Part shown: positions 8,087 through 16,778 of the stretch, piece by piece | Position numbering within the stretch: the first letter of the stretch is position 1 | Layout of the letters: the number at the start of each line of letters is the position of its first letter | From: Sphingobacterium cavernae | GTDB lineage: Bacteria > Bacteroidota > Bacteroidia > Sphingobacteriales > Sphingobacteriaceae | Direction of reading: 5' to 3' | NCBI RefSeq assembly: GCF_008520265.1 | Contig: NZ_VIQM01000040.1 | Location: forward strand, 186,001 to 250,000 | DNA length: 64,000 nucleotides | The notes under the pieces: generated by a model | Database searches by the model: none | The model's input: the letters and a program-made list of their open reading frames with translations, nothing else | What the model was told of the DNA's origin: nothing | Translations under genes and position numbers: made by a program

Positions 8087-9262
8087 ATGGAAGCATATAT
8101 AGTAGCAGGATATCGTACGGCAGTAGCGAAGGCGCCGAGAGGTGGTTTTCGGTTCTTGCGTGCAGACGATTTAGCAGCAGAAGTTATAAAACATTTAGTG
8201 GCTTCAGTGCCCAATTTAAATAAAGAAGAAATTGACGATGTCATCGTCGGTAATGCGATGCCCGAGGCTGAGCAAGGGATGAATATGGCGCGTTTCATTT
8301 CACTGATGGGATTAGATACGGACAAAGTTCCAGGTGTAACAGTCAACCGCTATTGTGCGTCGGGCTTAGATACTATTGCGACAGCGACAGCAAAGATTAA
8401 AACTGGCATGGCGGATATTATTATCGCTGGTGGAGCAGAGGTGATGTCAGGGATGCCATTTGGTGGGTGGAAGATAGTTCCAAATCCAAAGACAGCAAAG
8501 GAGAATCCTGATTGGTACTGGGGAATGGGATTGACAGCAGAAGCTGTCGCGCATGAATTTAACGTTTCACGTGAAGATCAAGATGCTTTTGCGTTGAATT
8601 CACATAAGAAAGCTGTGAGCGCAATTAAATCTGGAGTTTTCAAAGATGAAATCGTTCCGATTAAAATCAAGGAAAATTATGTCAAAGATGGCAAAATGGC
8701 AACACGCGAATATGTCGTAGATACAGATGAAGGTCCTCGCGCGGACTCAACGTTAGATGCGTTGGCCAAATTGAAACCGGTTTTCGCAGCAGACGGAGTA
8801 GTTACGGCAGGTAATTCTTCCCAGACTTCAGATGGTGCAGCTTTTGTATTGGTGATGTCCGAACGAAAAGTGAAAGAACTTGGCTTAAAACCAATCGCAA
8901 AATTAATTTCTTATGCAGTAGCAGGAGTGCCTCCACGCATCATGGGGATTGGACCAATTGCAGCAATTCCAAAGGCTTTGGAGATGGCTGGCTTGCAGAA
9001 AGAGGATATTGATTTGTTCGAATTGAACGAAGCATTTGCTTCACAATCGTTGGCAGTTATCCGTGAGTTAGGTTTGGATGAATCAAAAATCAATGTGAAT
9101 GGTGGTGCTATTGCTTTAGGTCACCCATTAGGATGTACTGGAGCAAAATTAACCGTGCAGGTTTTGAATGAACTGAAACGACGCGGTGGAAAATATGGCA
9201 TGGTGACCATGTGTGTGGGTACGGGACAAGGTGCAGCAGGAATTTTTGAAATGCTTGATTAG
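8087..9262 (+). CDS. fadA: Acetyl-CoA C-acyltransferase (3-ketoacyl-CoA thiolase)
   Basis: The 391-residue protein has full thiolase length. The acyl-accepting cysteine is C90 (VNRYCASGLDT). The second active-site motifs are NEAFASQ, GHPLGCTGAK (H346) and the C-terminal MCVGTGQGAAG (C376). It catalyses thiolytic release of acetyl-CoA in the last step of the beta-oxidation cycle. It stands between the IVP insert and fadE in a fadN-fadA-fadE order matching the Bacillus operon. Degradative function is favoured over biosynthetic acetoacetyl-CoA thiolase by this context. Confidence 0.93.
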   Translation: MEAYIVAGYRTAVAKAPRGGFRFLRADDLAAEVIKHLVASVPNLNKEEIDDVIVGNAMPEAEQGMNMARFISLMGLDTDKVPGVTVNRYCASGLDTIATATAKIKTGMADIIIAGGAEVMSGMPFGGWKIVPNPKTAKENPDWYWGMGLTAEAVAHEFNVSREDQDAFALNSHKKAVSAIKSGVFKDEIVPIKIKENYVKDGKMATREYVVDTDEGPRADSTLDALAKLKPVFAADGVVTAGNSSQTSDGAAFVLVMSERKVKELGLKPIAKLISYAVAGVPPRIMGIGPIAAIPKALEMAGLQKEDIDLFELNEAFASQSLAVIRELGLDESKINVNGGAIALGHPLGCTGAKLTVQVLNELKRRGGKYGMVTMCVGTGQGAAGIFEMLD

Positions 9263-9301
9263 AAATAAGAGGGCAAACATTAAAGATTATAAATTATGAT
9301 A

Positions 9302-9332
9302 AAAAGAATAAGAAATTAAGACTTATTCTTTT
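9302..9332 (+). other. AT-rich hairpin in the fadA-fadE gap
   Basis: An 11-bp stem (9302-9312 with 9322-9332) has a 9-nt loop and ends in TTTT. It lies in the 91-nt gap between fadA and fadE. It could act as a weak terminator or a processing/stability site that lowers fadE relative to fadA; AT-rich stems of this kind are weak on their own. Confidence 0.4.
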
Positions 9333-9353
9333 CTCCTTAATCAATTAAAAACT

Positions 9354-11138
9354 ATGAGTAACAAAGCAACAATCAAGGGCGGGGAGTTTGTAATTAAAGA
9401 AACTACATACACAGATATTTTCATTCCAGAGGAATTTGATGAAGAAGCACAGATGATTCGTCAGACTTGTTTGGATTTTTTGGATACGGAAGTACTAAAT
9501 AAGTTGGATCGCATTGATGCGCAAGAAGAGGGCTTGATGCAAAGTTTGCTGGATAAATCAGGTGAATTGGGCATGTTGGGCGTGTCCATTCCAGAGGAAT
9601 ACGGTGGCTTTGGTAAGAATTTCAACACATCGATGTTGGTTACGGATGCGGTAGGCGGTGGATTTTCTTTTGCGGTAGCGTTATCAGCCCATACGGGGAT
9701 AGGTACATTGCCAATTTTGTATTATGGAAATGAAGCGCAAAAGGCTAAATATATTCCAAAGTTGGGAACAGGCGAATGGAAAGCCGCTTATTGTTTGACA
9801 GAGCCAAACTCGGGCTCCGATGCGAACTCAGGTCGTACTTCTGCGAAGTTGAATGCAGAAGGGACACATTATTTGATAAATGGTCAAAAAATGTGGATCA
9901 CAAACGGTGGATTTGCAGATGTTTTCATTGTTTTCGCCAAAATTGATGACGATAAAAATCTAACTGCTTTCATTGTAGAAAAAGATTTTGGTGGTATCAC
10001 TATGAACCCAGAAGAGCATAAATTGGGTATCAAAGGATCGTCGACACGTCAAGTGTTTTTTAACGACTGCCCTGTTCCGGTCGAAAATATGCTTTCGGAG
10101 CGCGAAAATGGATTCAAAATCGCTGTGAATATTCTAAACATTGGGCGTATCAAATTGGGTGCTGCTACGATTGGTTCTGCACGTGCAGTTATTTCTCGCG
10201 CGGTGAACTATGCAAATGAGCGTGTGCAGTTTAATTTACCGATTTCCAAATTTGGTGCTATTCGTTACAAATTAGCTGAAATGGCAATACGACTTTTTGC
10301 TACTGAATCTGCCACGTATCGCGCTGGACAAAACATCGATGATGCATACGATGCATTAGTCGCAGGGGGAATGGATGAAGCAAAAGCTAAATTAAAATCT
10401 GTAGAACAATTTGCTATTGAGTGTGCGATTATCAAAGTTTGGTGCTCGGAAATGTTGGATTATGTGGTGGATGAAGGCGTTCAAATCTATGGCGGAATGG
10501 GGTATTCTGCTGAAGCACCGATGGAAAGAGCGTATCGCGATTCACGTATTAACAGAATTTTTGAAGGTACGAATGAAGTAAACCGTTTGTTGGTGGTTGA
10601 TATGTTGTTGAAACGTGCGATGAAAGGCGAGTTAGACTTACTGGGACCTGCGCAAGCGGTGGCTGGTGAATTGCTGTCTATTCCAGATTTTGGTGAAGAA
10701 GATGAAACACCTTTTGCAGCGGAGAAAAAAGTCATCGCTAATCTTAAAAAAGCAGGTTTGTTGGTGGCAGGTGCTGCGGTTCAAAAATTGATGATGTCGT
10801 TGTCGAAAGAACAAGAGATCTTAATGAATATAGCGGATATTATCGGTTACGTGTATGTTGCAGAATCTGTGCTATTACGTGCGGAAAAATTATACCATAC
10901 AAAAGGGGACAAAGCAGCCGCTCTTGCAACGGACATGGCTCGTGTATATTTATACACTACAATTGATAAGGTTAATGTGGCTGCGAAAGAAGCCTTGTAT
11001 TCTTTTGGAGAAGGTGATGAATTGAATATGATGCTTGTAGGTATTCGTCGTTTTACTAAAGCTCAACCTTTCAACGTGAAGGATGCCCGTCAACGTATTG
11101 CACGAAAATTAATAGAAGAAAATAAGTATTGTTTTTAA
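9354..11138 (+). CDS. fadE: Acyl-CoA dehydrogenase, FadE/YusJ type
   Basis: At 594 residues it is longer than the usual 380-residue enzymes and matches the FadE class with a C-terminal extension. It catalyses FAD-dependent alpha,beta-dehydrogenation of acyl-CoA, the first step of the cycle. Recognisable elements are the N-terminal helical domain, the FAD/substrate segment AAYCLTEPNSGSDA and KMWITNGGFADVF in the beta domain. YGGMGYSAEAPMERAYRDSR followed by FEGTNEVNRLLV lies in the second helical domain. Residues from about 420 on form the extra helical domain. It is last in the marR-fadN-IVP-fadA-fadE unit and is followed by a strong terminator. The electron acceptor (ETF) is not encoded nearby. 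Confidence 0.92.
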   Translation: MSNKATIKGGEFVIKETTYTDIFIPEEFDEEAQMIRQTCLDFLDTEVLNKLDRIDAQEEGLMQSLLDKSGELGMLGVSIPEEYGGFGKNFNTSMLVTDAVGGGFSFAVALSAHTGIGTLPILYYGNEAQKAKYIPKLGTGEWKAAYCLTEPNSGSDANSGRTSAKLNAEGTHYLINGQKMWITNGGFADVFIVFAKIDDDKNLTAFIVEKDFGGITMNPEEHKLGIKGSSTRQVFFNDCPVPVENMLSERENGFKIAVNILNIGRIKLGAATIGSARAVISRAVNYANERVQFNLPISKFGAIRYKLAEMAIRLFATESATYRAGQNIDDAYDALVAGGMDEAKAKLKSVEQFAIECAIIKVWCSEMLDYVVDEGVQIYGGMGYSAEAPMERAYRDSRINRIFEGTNEVNRLLVVDMLLKRAMKGELDLLGPAQAVAGELLSIPDFGEEDETPFAAEKKVIANLKKAGLLVAGAAVQKLMMSLSKEQEILMNIADIIGYVYVAESVLLRAEKLYHTKGDKAAALATDMARVYLYTTIDKVNVAAKEALYSFGEGDELNMMLVGIRRFTKAQPFNVKDARQRIARKLIEENKYCF

Positions 11139-11168
11139 ATAACAGTTTTAATTAAGTTGATTGATTTT

Positions 11169-11194
11169 AGCCCGCTTCTTAGCGGGCTTTTTTT
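11169..11194 (+). terminator. Intrinsic terminator of the fad operon
   Basis: AGCCCGC (11169-11175) pairs with GCGGGCT (11182-11188) across a 6-nt loop and is followed by a run of T. It lies about 30 nt after the fadE stop. Confidence 0.9.
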
Positions 11195-11342
11195 GTGCTA
11201 ATAATTCTACATACGGATTAAATTATGGTTATTAAAATATTATTCTAGTTAATTTTAAAAAATTATATTATTGATATTCAGTTTTTTAAATAATAAAGTA
11301 TATAAAATCTATAAAATTAGTAGACATTATATTTTTTGTTTT

Positions 11343-11350
11343 TATATTTG
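11343..11350 (+). promoter_or_regulatory. Candidate promoter of the leader / TonB receptor / TauE unit
   Basis: TATATTTG is an exact TAnnTTTG match. Initiation would be near 11355, followed at once by a 6-bp hairpin (TCTCAT at 11360-11365 with ATGAGA). The leader to the receptor ATG at 11642 would be close to 290 nt, far longer than others in this window. No good -33 element is seen. Confidence 0.5.
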
Positions 11351-11417
11351 CATCGTTATCTCATTCATTATGAGAGCAAAGATGGAATTAATCAACCTTA
11401 ATATTAAACTTTTGAGA

Positions 11418-11516
11418 ATGAATCAATTTTACAAATTACTAAAAACAGATCTGATAGCGCGGACTACACTTATTAAACAAAATCTTTTGCGTGGGAACAT
11501 GCGAATGTGCAGATAG
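11418..11516 (+). CDS. Putative regulatory leader peptide ending MRMCR
   Basis: This 32-codon ORF begins MNQFYKLLK and ends with the basic, Met/Cys-containing tail LLRGNMRMCR before TAG at 11514-11516. The frame is open further upstream; ATG 11382 (44 aa) and ATG 11370 (48 aa) are alternative starts within the predicted transcript. Its stop lies six bases before the first of two competing hairpins. This is the arrangement of attenuators read by a translating ribosome. Downstream genes encode a TonB receptor and a TauE-type sulfur anion exporter, so cysteine, methionine or another sulfur compound is a natural candidate signal. I cannot confirm homologues from here. Coding status is inferred from position and tail composition. 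Confidence 0.5.
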   Translation: MNQFYKLLKTDLIARTTLIKQNLLRGNMRMCR

Positions 11517-11520
11517 TTTC

Positions 11521-11576
11521 TTTTCCCCTTATGTATATAGATAGGGGAAGTGTGAGGCTTCCCCTTGATTTTGTTA
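11521..11576 (+). promoter_or_regulatory. Three-segment RNA switch (competing hairpins) before the TonB receptor
   Basis: Segment A (TTCCCCT, 11523-11529) pairs with B (AGGGGAA, 11543-11549). B extended by one base (AGGGGAAG, 11543-11550) pairs with C (CTTCCCCT, 11558-11565) across a 7-nt loop. The B-C stem is followed by TGATTTTGTT and looks like a terminator. A-B would be the antiterminator because both use B. A and C are near-identical copies, so only one hairpin can form. The leader-peptide stop is six bases before A. Confidence 0.6.
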
Positions 11577-11641
11577 AATAATGAACAAGTTTTCGATTGG
11601 CATTGATACTTGTAATATTCACTACTAAACGATTTAAATTT

Positions 11642-14236
11642 ATGAATTATAAAGCTATTTATAGCATTTCCTTCGGATTATCTTTATTACTTGGAACTGC
11701 GGGCGCGGTACAAGCACAACAAAAAGATCCAAAACCTATTATTAATGCTTCGTTGGTTGGTACTGTGATTGATGCAGATACTAAAGAACCAATTTCAGGT
11801 GTCACCGTGCAATTGGATGCAGTGACTCACCAAGTTAGAACAGATAGAGACGGTAAATTTCAATTTGTTACTGGACAAAAATTACCTTTTACGGTTATCG
11901 TTTCTTACTTGGGCTATGAAACTCAAAAATTAGTTATCGAAACTTCTCCAGCTGTTATCGAATTAAAACAAAGCGTAAATTCTTTGGAGCAGGTTTTTGT
12001 AACTTCTCGTCGCCGTACAGAACAGATTCAAGATATTCCTATCCCAGTTTCATTAGTAAAAGCAAGCACTATAGAAGTTGCCGGAGCATTCAACGTAAGC
12101 CGTATTAAAGAGGTTATTCCTTCGGTACAATTGTATGCTTCCAACCCGCGTAATACAACTTTAAATATTCGTGGTCTTGGATCTACATACGGTTTGACAA
12201 ATGATGGTATCGACCCAGGTGTAGGTTTTTATTTGGATGGTGTGTATATAGCACGACCAGCAGCTACAGCGTTAGATTTCATTGATATCGAACAGATTGA
12301 AGTATTGCGTGGCCCTCAAGGAACATTGTTTGGAAAAAACACTACTTCTGGCGCTTTCAATATTACCTCAAGACTTCCTTCCTTCATTCCGGGAGCTAAT
12401 TTTGAAGTAAGTTATGGTAATTACGGTTATGTACAAGGTAAAGCTTCAATTACAGGACCTCTTGTAAAGGATAAGTTAGCGGCAAGAGTTTCATTTTCTG
12501 GTACACAACGTGATGGACTATTTTACAATGTGCATACAGATCGTCAAATTAATGATATTAGCAATTTGGGACTACGTGGACAATTGTTGTATACGCCAAC
12601 AGAAAACTTGAAAGTTACGTTGACGGGTGATCGAACTATTCAAAAGCCAGATGGATATGGTTGGGCAGTTGCTGGTGTAGTGAAAAATCAGCGTTCAGAA
12701 TATAGACAGTTTAATAAGATTATTGAAGATTTGGGTTATGAAATCCCTTATAAAAGTGCATTCGAACGTAAAGTTGATTTAGATACGCGATCAAAGGCAG
12801 ATAACGAATTGGGGGGCGCTTCATTAAATTTTGACTATAAAATTGGTAATGGAACTCTAACATCTACTTCGGCTTGGAGATATTGGAAATGGGTACCATT
12901 GAATGATAGAGATTATTTGGGTATTCCAGTTTACACCATTTCATCAGGAACTTCGAAGCATGACCAATGGTCCCAAGAATTCAGATATTCTGGTAATATC
13001 AATGAAAAAATTAGTGGTGTTGTCGGTGTGTTTGGATTGTGGCAAGATTTACGTACCGACCCAGTACATACAGAAGAGGCGGGTGACGCATTATGGCGCT
13101 TTCAGCAAAATAATGCTACGGCTACACAATGGGGACCTGGTTTGATTGATAAAGTAGGTATTCGTACAAAATATGGTATTAAGAGTACAAGTTTAGCAGT
13201 ATTCGGTCAGCTAGATTGGGTTATTACGGACAAAATTCACGTATTGCCAGGTATTCGCTACAATTATGACAAAAAAGTAGCTAACTATGACCGTACTAAA
13301 TATATCGAGAATACTATCAAATATACGGATGCACAATTAGCTGCTGTAAACAGCATATATTCTAATCAACAATTTGATGTCGATGCGGATGCAGGTAATT
13401 TGTCTGGACAATTGTCTTTACAATATAAATTTAACCTGAATTACAATACTTTCGTCACTTATTCTAAATCTTATAAGCCAATTGGTATCAACGTAGGTGG
13501 TCTGCCCGTTATTGATGGTAAAGTAGCGACAGAATTAGCAGAGGTAAAACCAGAATCTGTCAATCACTACGAATTTGGGGTAAAAACAAATCCAATTCAG
13601 AATGCATTCTTGAATTTAACAATTTTCCAAACAAGTATTAAAGATTACCAAACTCAAGTGCAAACGCCAGATCCAGGTGTAAATAGAGGATATCTAGCCA
13701 ATGCGGAGAAAGTAAGTGTGAAAGGTTTGGAATTGGATGGAAGTATTAAACTCAGCAATTTGTTACGAGTGAACGCAGCGTTTGCTTATACAGATGGTAA
13801 ATACGATTCATTTACTAATGCGCCAGTTCCATTGGAAGAAGTCGGTGGAGCACAAGCATTCAAAGATGTATCTGGCGGTCAGCTACCGGGTATTTCAAAA
13901 TATTCGTGGACTATCGCTCCTGAATTAACTAAAAAAGGTAATTTCTTGAGTCTACAAGGTACTTATTTCTTAGGTGTGGATGCTTTCTATCGTTCTAAAT
14001 TCTCGTCCAGTTCTTCTCCATCAGCACATTTGAATATTGATGCATATACTTTGTTGAATGGACGTGTTGGTTTCCGTGCGAGCAATGGATTATCTGTAAT
14101 TGTTTGGAGCAGAAATTTAACAAACAAAGATTACTATGAGCAACTATTGGCAGCTCCAGGAAATTTTGGTCAGTATGCAGGTGTAGTAGGAGATCCACTT
14201 ACTTACGGTGTGACTTTAAGATATAATTTGAGATAA
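11642..14236 (+). CDS. TonB-dependent receptor with carboxypeptidase-like N-terminal domain
   Basis: The protein has 864 residues from ATG 11642; the frame runs upstream to 11597, but those codons precede a clear signal peptide (MNYKAIYSISFGLSLLL, cleavage after VQA about residue 25). Order: carboxypeptidase-regulatory-like domain (about 35-105, GTVIDADTKEPISGVTV) and plug (about 115-235). The plug carries QDIPIPVSLVKA, LNIRGLGS and IEQIEVLRGPQGTLFGKNT. A 22-strand-type barrel follows, ending in VTLRYNLR with the terminal aromatic-x-x pattern. It imports an unidentified ligand across the outer membrane. The leader switch and adjacent TauE gene suggest a sulfur-containing ligand (inference). 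Confidence 0.9.
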   Translation: MNYKAIYSISFGLSLLLGTAGAVQAQQKDPKPIINASLVGTVIDADTKEPISGVTVQLDAVTHQVRTDRDGKFQFVTGQKLPFTVIVSYLGYETQKLVIETSPAVIELKQSVNSLEQVFVTSRRRTEQIQDIPIPVSLVKASTIEVAGAFNVSRIKEVIPSVQLYASNPRNTTLNIRGLGSTYGLTNDGIDPGVGFYLDGVYIARPAATALDFIDIEQIEVLRGPQGTLFGKNTTSGAFNITSRLPSFIPGANFEVSYGNYGYVQGKASITGPLVKDKLAARVSFSGTQRDGLFYNVHTDRQINDISNLGLRGQLLYTPTENLKVTLTGDRTIQKPDGYGWAVAGVVKNQRSEYRQFNKIIEDLGYEIPYKSAFERKVDLDTRSKADNELGGASLNFDYKIGNGTLTSTSAWRYWKWVPLNDRDYLGIPVYTISSGTSKHDQWSQEFRYSGNINEKISGVVGVFGLWQDLRTDPVHTEEAGDALWRFQQNNATATQWGPGLIDKVGIRTKYGIKSTSLAVFGQLDWVITDKIHVLPGIRYNYDKKVANYDRTKYIENTIKYTDAQLAAVNSIYSNQQFDVDADAGNLSGQLSLQYKFNLNYNTFVTYSKSYKPIGINVGGLPVIDGKVATELAEVKPESVNHYEFGVKTNPIQNAFLNLTIFQTSIKDYQTQVQTPDPGVNRGYLANAEKVSVKGLELDGSIKLSNLLRVNAAFAYTDGKYDSFTNAPVPLEEVGGAQAFKDVSGGQLPGISKYSWTIAPELTKKGNFLSLQGTYFLGVDAFYRSKFSSSSSPSAHLNIDAYTLLNGRVGFRASNGLSVIVWSRNLTNKDYYEQLLAAPGNFGQYAGVVGDPLTYGVTLRYNLR

Positions 14237-14273
14237 TAATTAGAGTAAATTAACTCAATAAACTAATCAAGAT

Positions 14274-15176
14274 ATGAGTAATAAAACACAAGCTATAGAA
14301 ATACTCACAGTTGCAAATAAGAAAAAACTATTATCGCCAATTGTAGGATTTATATTGTTACTAAAAGTTGTAATCATATCCTATTTTGGTTATTTGATTA
14401 CACAAGCTGTACATAACAATACAGTAGATTTTGATACCACATTCTTTTTGTTCATTGTGGCAGGATTCTTTGCACAATTGATTGATGGAGCTTTAGGAAT
14501 GGCATATGGTGTTAGTTGTACAACATTATTACTCAGTCTAGGTATACCACCTAAATTGGCATCAGCCAGTGTACATACATCAGAGATATTTACAACAGGT
14601 GTTTCAGGCTTGTCACATATCCGATTCAATAATTTGGATAAGAAATTATTTTACAAGATTGTATTTACAGGAGTTCTAGGAGCTGGATTGGGAGCATATC
14701 TCTTGTCCGATGTATTGGATGGAGGTGTCATAAAGCCCTATATTTCTGCGTATTTAATCTTTTTAGGAGGCTATTTGATTTTTAAAGCAGTACGCAAGAA
14801 AGGTGATGCAAAGCCAAAAACAAAGTATGCACCATTTCTAGCTTTATTTGGTGGATTGTTTGATGCGATTGGCGGAGGTGGTTGGGGACCCATTGTTACT
14901 TCAAACTTATTGAGTCAAGGTCACAATCCCCGTAAAACAATTGGCACTGTGAATACGGCAGAATTTTTTGTAACCTATTTTGCAACCATTGTGTTCATCT
15001 TCATTTTAGGAGTACAGCATTTGGATATTGTACTGGGCTTAGTGATAGGAGGAGTAATCGCAGCACCTATCGGAGCTTATGTAGCATCAAAAGTAAATCC
15101 CAAAGTTTTATTAATATTAGTTGGTGTCTTAGTAGTACTTACTTCTGGGTATAGTCTATTTAGTTTTTTAAAATAA
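14274..15176 (+). CDS. TauE/SafE family sulfite/sulfonate exporter
   Basis: The 300-residue inner-membrane protein has about eight hydrophobic segments. It carries the two internal-repeat motifs of the family, QLIDGALGMAYGVS in the first half and GLFDAIGGGGWGPI in the second. Family members move small sulfur oxyanions or sulfonates, generally outward; direction and substrate here are not proven. The gene starts 37 nt after the TonB receptor stop and ends at a strong terminator, so these two genes form the core unit downstream of the leader switch. Confidence 0.9.
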   Translation: MSNKTQAIEILTVANKKKLLSPIVGFILLLKVVIISYFGYLITQAVHNNTVDFDTTFFLFIVAGFFAQLIDGALGMAYGVSCTTLLLSLGIPPKLASASVHTSEIFTTGVSGLSHIRFNNLDKKLFYKIVFTGVLGAGLGAYLLSDVLDGGVIKPYISAYLIFLGGYLIFKAVRKKGDAKPKTKYAPFLALFGGLFDAIGGGGWGPIVTSNLLSQGHNPRKTIGTVNTAEFFVTYFATIVFIFILGVQHLDIVLGLVIGGVIAAPIGAYVASKVNPKVLLILVGVLVVLTSGYSLFSFLK

Positions 15177-15200
15177 AGGCTTATCAATCAATTTATAAAT

Positions 15201-15230
15201 CTGTATCAAATTATTTGATACAGCTTTTTT
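15201..15230 (+). terminator. Intrinsic terminator after tauE-like gene
   Basis: A perfect 10-bp stem CTGTATCAAA/TTTGATACAG has a 3-nt loop and is followed by CTTTTTT. It ends the receptor-TauE transcript 25 nt after the stop codon. Confidence 0.88.
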
Positions 15231-15344
15231 CGTATATAAAAATGTAGAATCTTAAAAGAAAAAATTTGATTCATAAAATTGACCAAGATAACTGTTAACT
15301 TAGAAAGCGAATTGAGCTTTTGTAGGTAATAATAATTTAAATTC

Positions 15345-16778
15345 TTGACAAAATACGACGCAATAATAGTAGGTTCTGGACCGAATGGTTTTGCCGCCGC
15401 AATTACATTGCAGCAGCAAGGTCTTTCTACGCTTATCATAGAAGGAGCGGATACCATTGGTGGGGGAATGCGGACGAAAGAATTAACCTTACCAGGATTT
15501 AAGCATGACGTTTGTTCAGCTATACATCCTATGGCAATGGCGTCGTCTTTTATGCGTTCTATTCCATTAGCAGATTATGGATTGTCTTTCGAATATGCAA
15601 AATATGAAGCTGCACATCCGTTAATTGGCGAAGAAGGTTCTGTGTTGAATCGTGATTTACACGAGACGATTAGGGAGTTGGGGGAGGACGGCGAATACTA
15701 CAGAAGCTTGATAGAACCAGTCGTTAACAATTGGGAAAAACTGGCTAAAGATACGATGGGGCCATTGGGATTACCCAAATTCCCAATTAATCTTGCAACT
15801 TTTGGTTTACATGCGATACAACCTGCTTCATGGCTTGCTAAACATTTCAAAACAGAGAAGGCGAAAGCGCTATGGGCTGGAATGGCAGCGCATGGTATTC
15901 AACCACTAGATAATTTCACTACTTCCGCTATTGGGTTGGTGCTTATGGGAGTTGGGCATCGCTATGGTTGGGCGATACCGACAGGAGGTTCTCAGTCTAT
16001 TGCAAATGCTTTAGAAGCGTATTATTTATCCTTGGGTGGAAAAATTCAGACTGGATTTTGGCTAAAAAATAGATTTGATCTTCCAGAACATAAAGTGTTA
16101 TTGTTGGATTTGACACCGAAGCAATTGTTAAATATTGAAGGTTTAGGTTTTACACCTTTCTATGCGAAGCAGTTGCAACGATACAAACAAGGAATGGGCG
16201 TGTTCAAAATCGATTGGGCGCTTTCTGAAGAAACTCCATTTACGGATTTGCGTGCTCGTCAAGCGGCAACAATACATATTGGTGGTACATTCAATGATAT
16301 AGCATTGTCTGAAGAAGATGGACATCGAGGGAAAATAACGGATAAACCTTTCGTGCTTTTCACGCAACAAAGTCAATTTGATAAATCCCGAGCGCCAGCA
16401 GGTAAGCATACGGGCTGGGCATATTGCCACGTACCAAATGGTTCAACGGTTGATTATACCGATATTATAGAAAATCAAATAGAGCGTTTTGCGCCAGGAT
16501 TTAAAGAAACTATTCTAGCAAGATATACATTTAGTCCGCAGCAAATGGAAGCGTACAATCCAAATTACATAGGTGGAGATATCAATGGCGGAATCATGGA
16601 TGTTTCGCAGTTGTATACACGTCCGACCATTTCTTTGAATCCACATCGCACATCCAATAAGTCAGTTTACATCTGTTCATCTGCTACACCTCCTGGAGGA
16701 GGAGTACATGGAATGTGTGGATTTCATGCAGCTCGTATTGCCTTAAAAGATCATTTCAACATAAAAGTAAATTTATAA
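15345..16778 (+). CDS. Phytoene-dehydrogenase-like FAD/NAD(P)-dependent oxidoreductase
   Basis: The 477-residue protein opens with a dinucleotide-binding motif (DAIIVGSGPNGFAAAI). A GGGMRTKELTLPGF segment follows. The C-terminal FAD-binding signature is YICSSATPPGGGVHGMCG, as in the COG1233 phytoene desaturase/carotenoid isomerase group. No carotenoid biosynthesis gene is adjacent, so the substrate is unknown. The start must be TTG at 15345: an in-frame stop lies at 15333-15335 and no ATG or GTG precedes the Rossmann motif. Its stop codon shares one base with the start of the next gene (TAATG), which indicates translational coupling. Confidence 0.85.
   Translation: MTKYDAIIVGSGPNGFAAAITLQQQGLSTLIIEGADTIGGGMRTKELTLPGFKHDVCSAIHPMAMASSFMRSIPLADYGLSFEYAKYEAAHPLIGEEGSVLNRDLHETIRELGEDGEYYRSLIEPVVNNWEKLAKDTMGPLGLPKFPINLATFGLHAIQPASWLAKHFKTEKAKALWAGMAAHGIQPLDNFTTSAIGLVLMGVGHRYGWAIPTGGSQSIANALEAYYLSLGGKIQTGFWLKNRFDLPEHKVLLLDLTPKQLLNIEGLGFTPFYAKQLQRYKQGMGVFKIDWALSEETPFTDLRARQAATIHIGGTFNDIALSEEDGHRGKITDKPFVLFTQQSQFDKSRAPAGKHTGWAYCHVPNGSTVDYTDIIENQIERFAPGFKETILARYTFSPQQMEAYNPNYIGGDINGGIMDVSQLYTRPTISLNPHRTSNKSVYICSSATPPGGGVHGMCGFHAARIALKDHFNIKVNL

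Noticed and set aside
11271-11369. Longer version of the leader ORF starting at 11271
   Set aside because: This part lies upstream of the likely promoter at 11343-11350, so it would not be transcribed from it.
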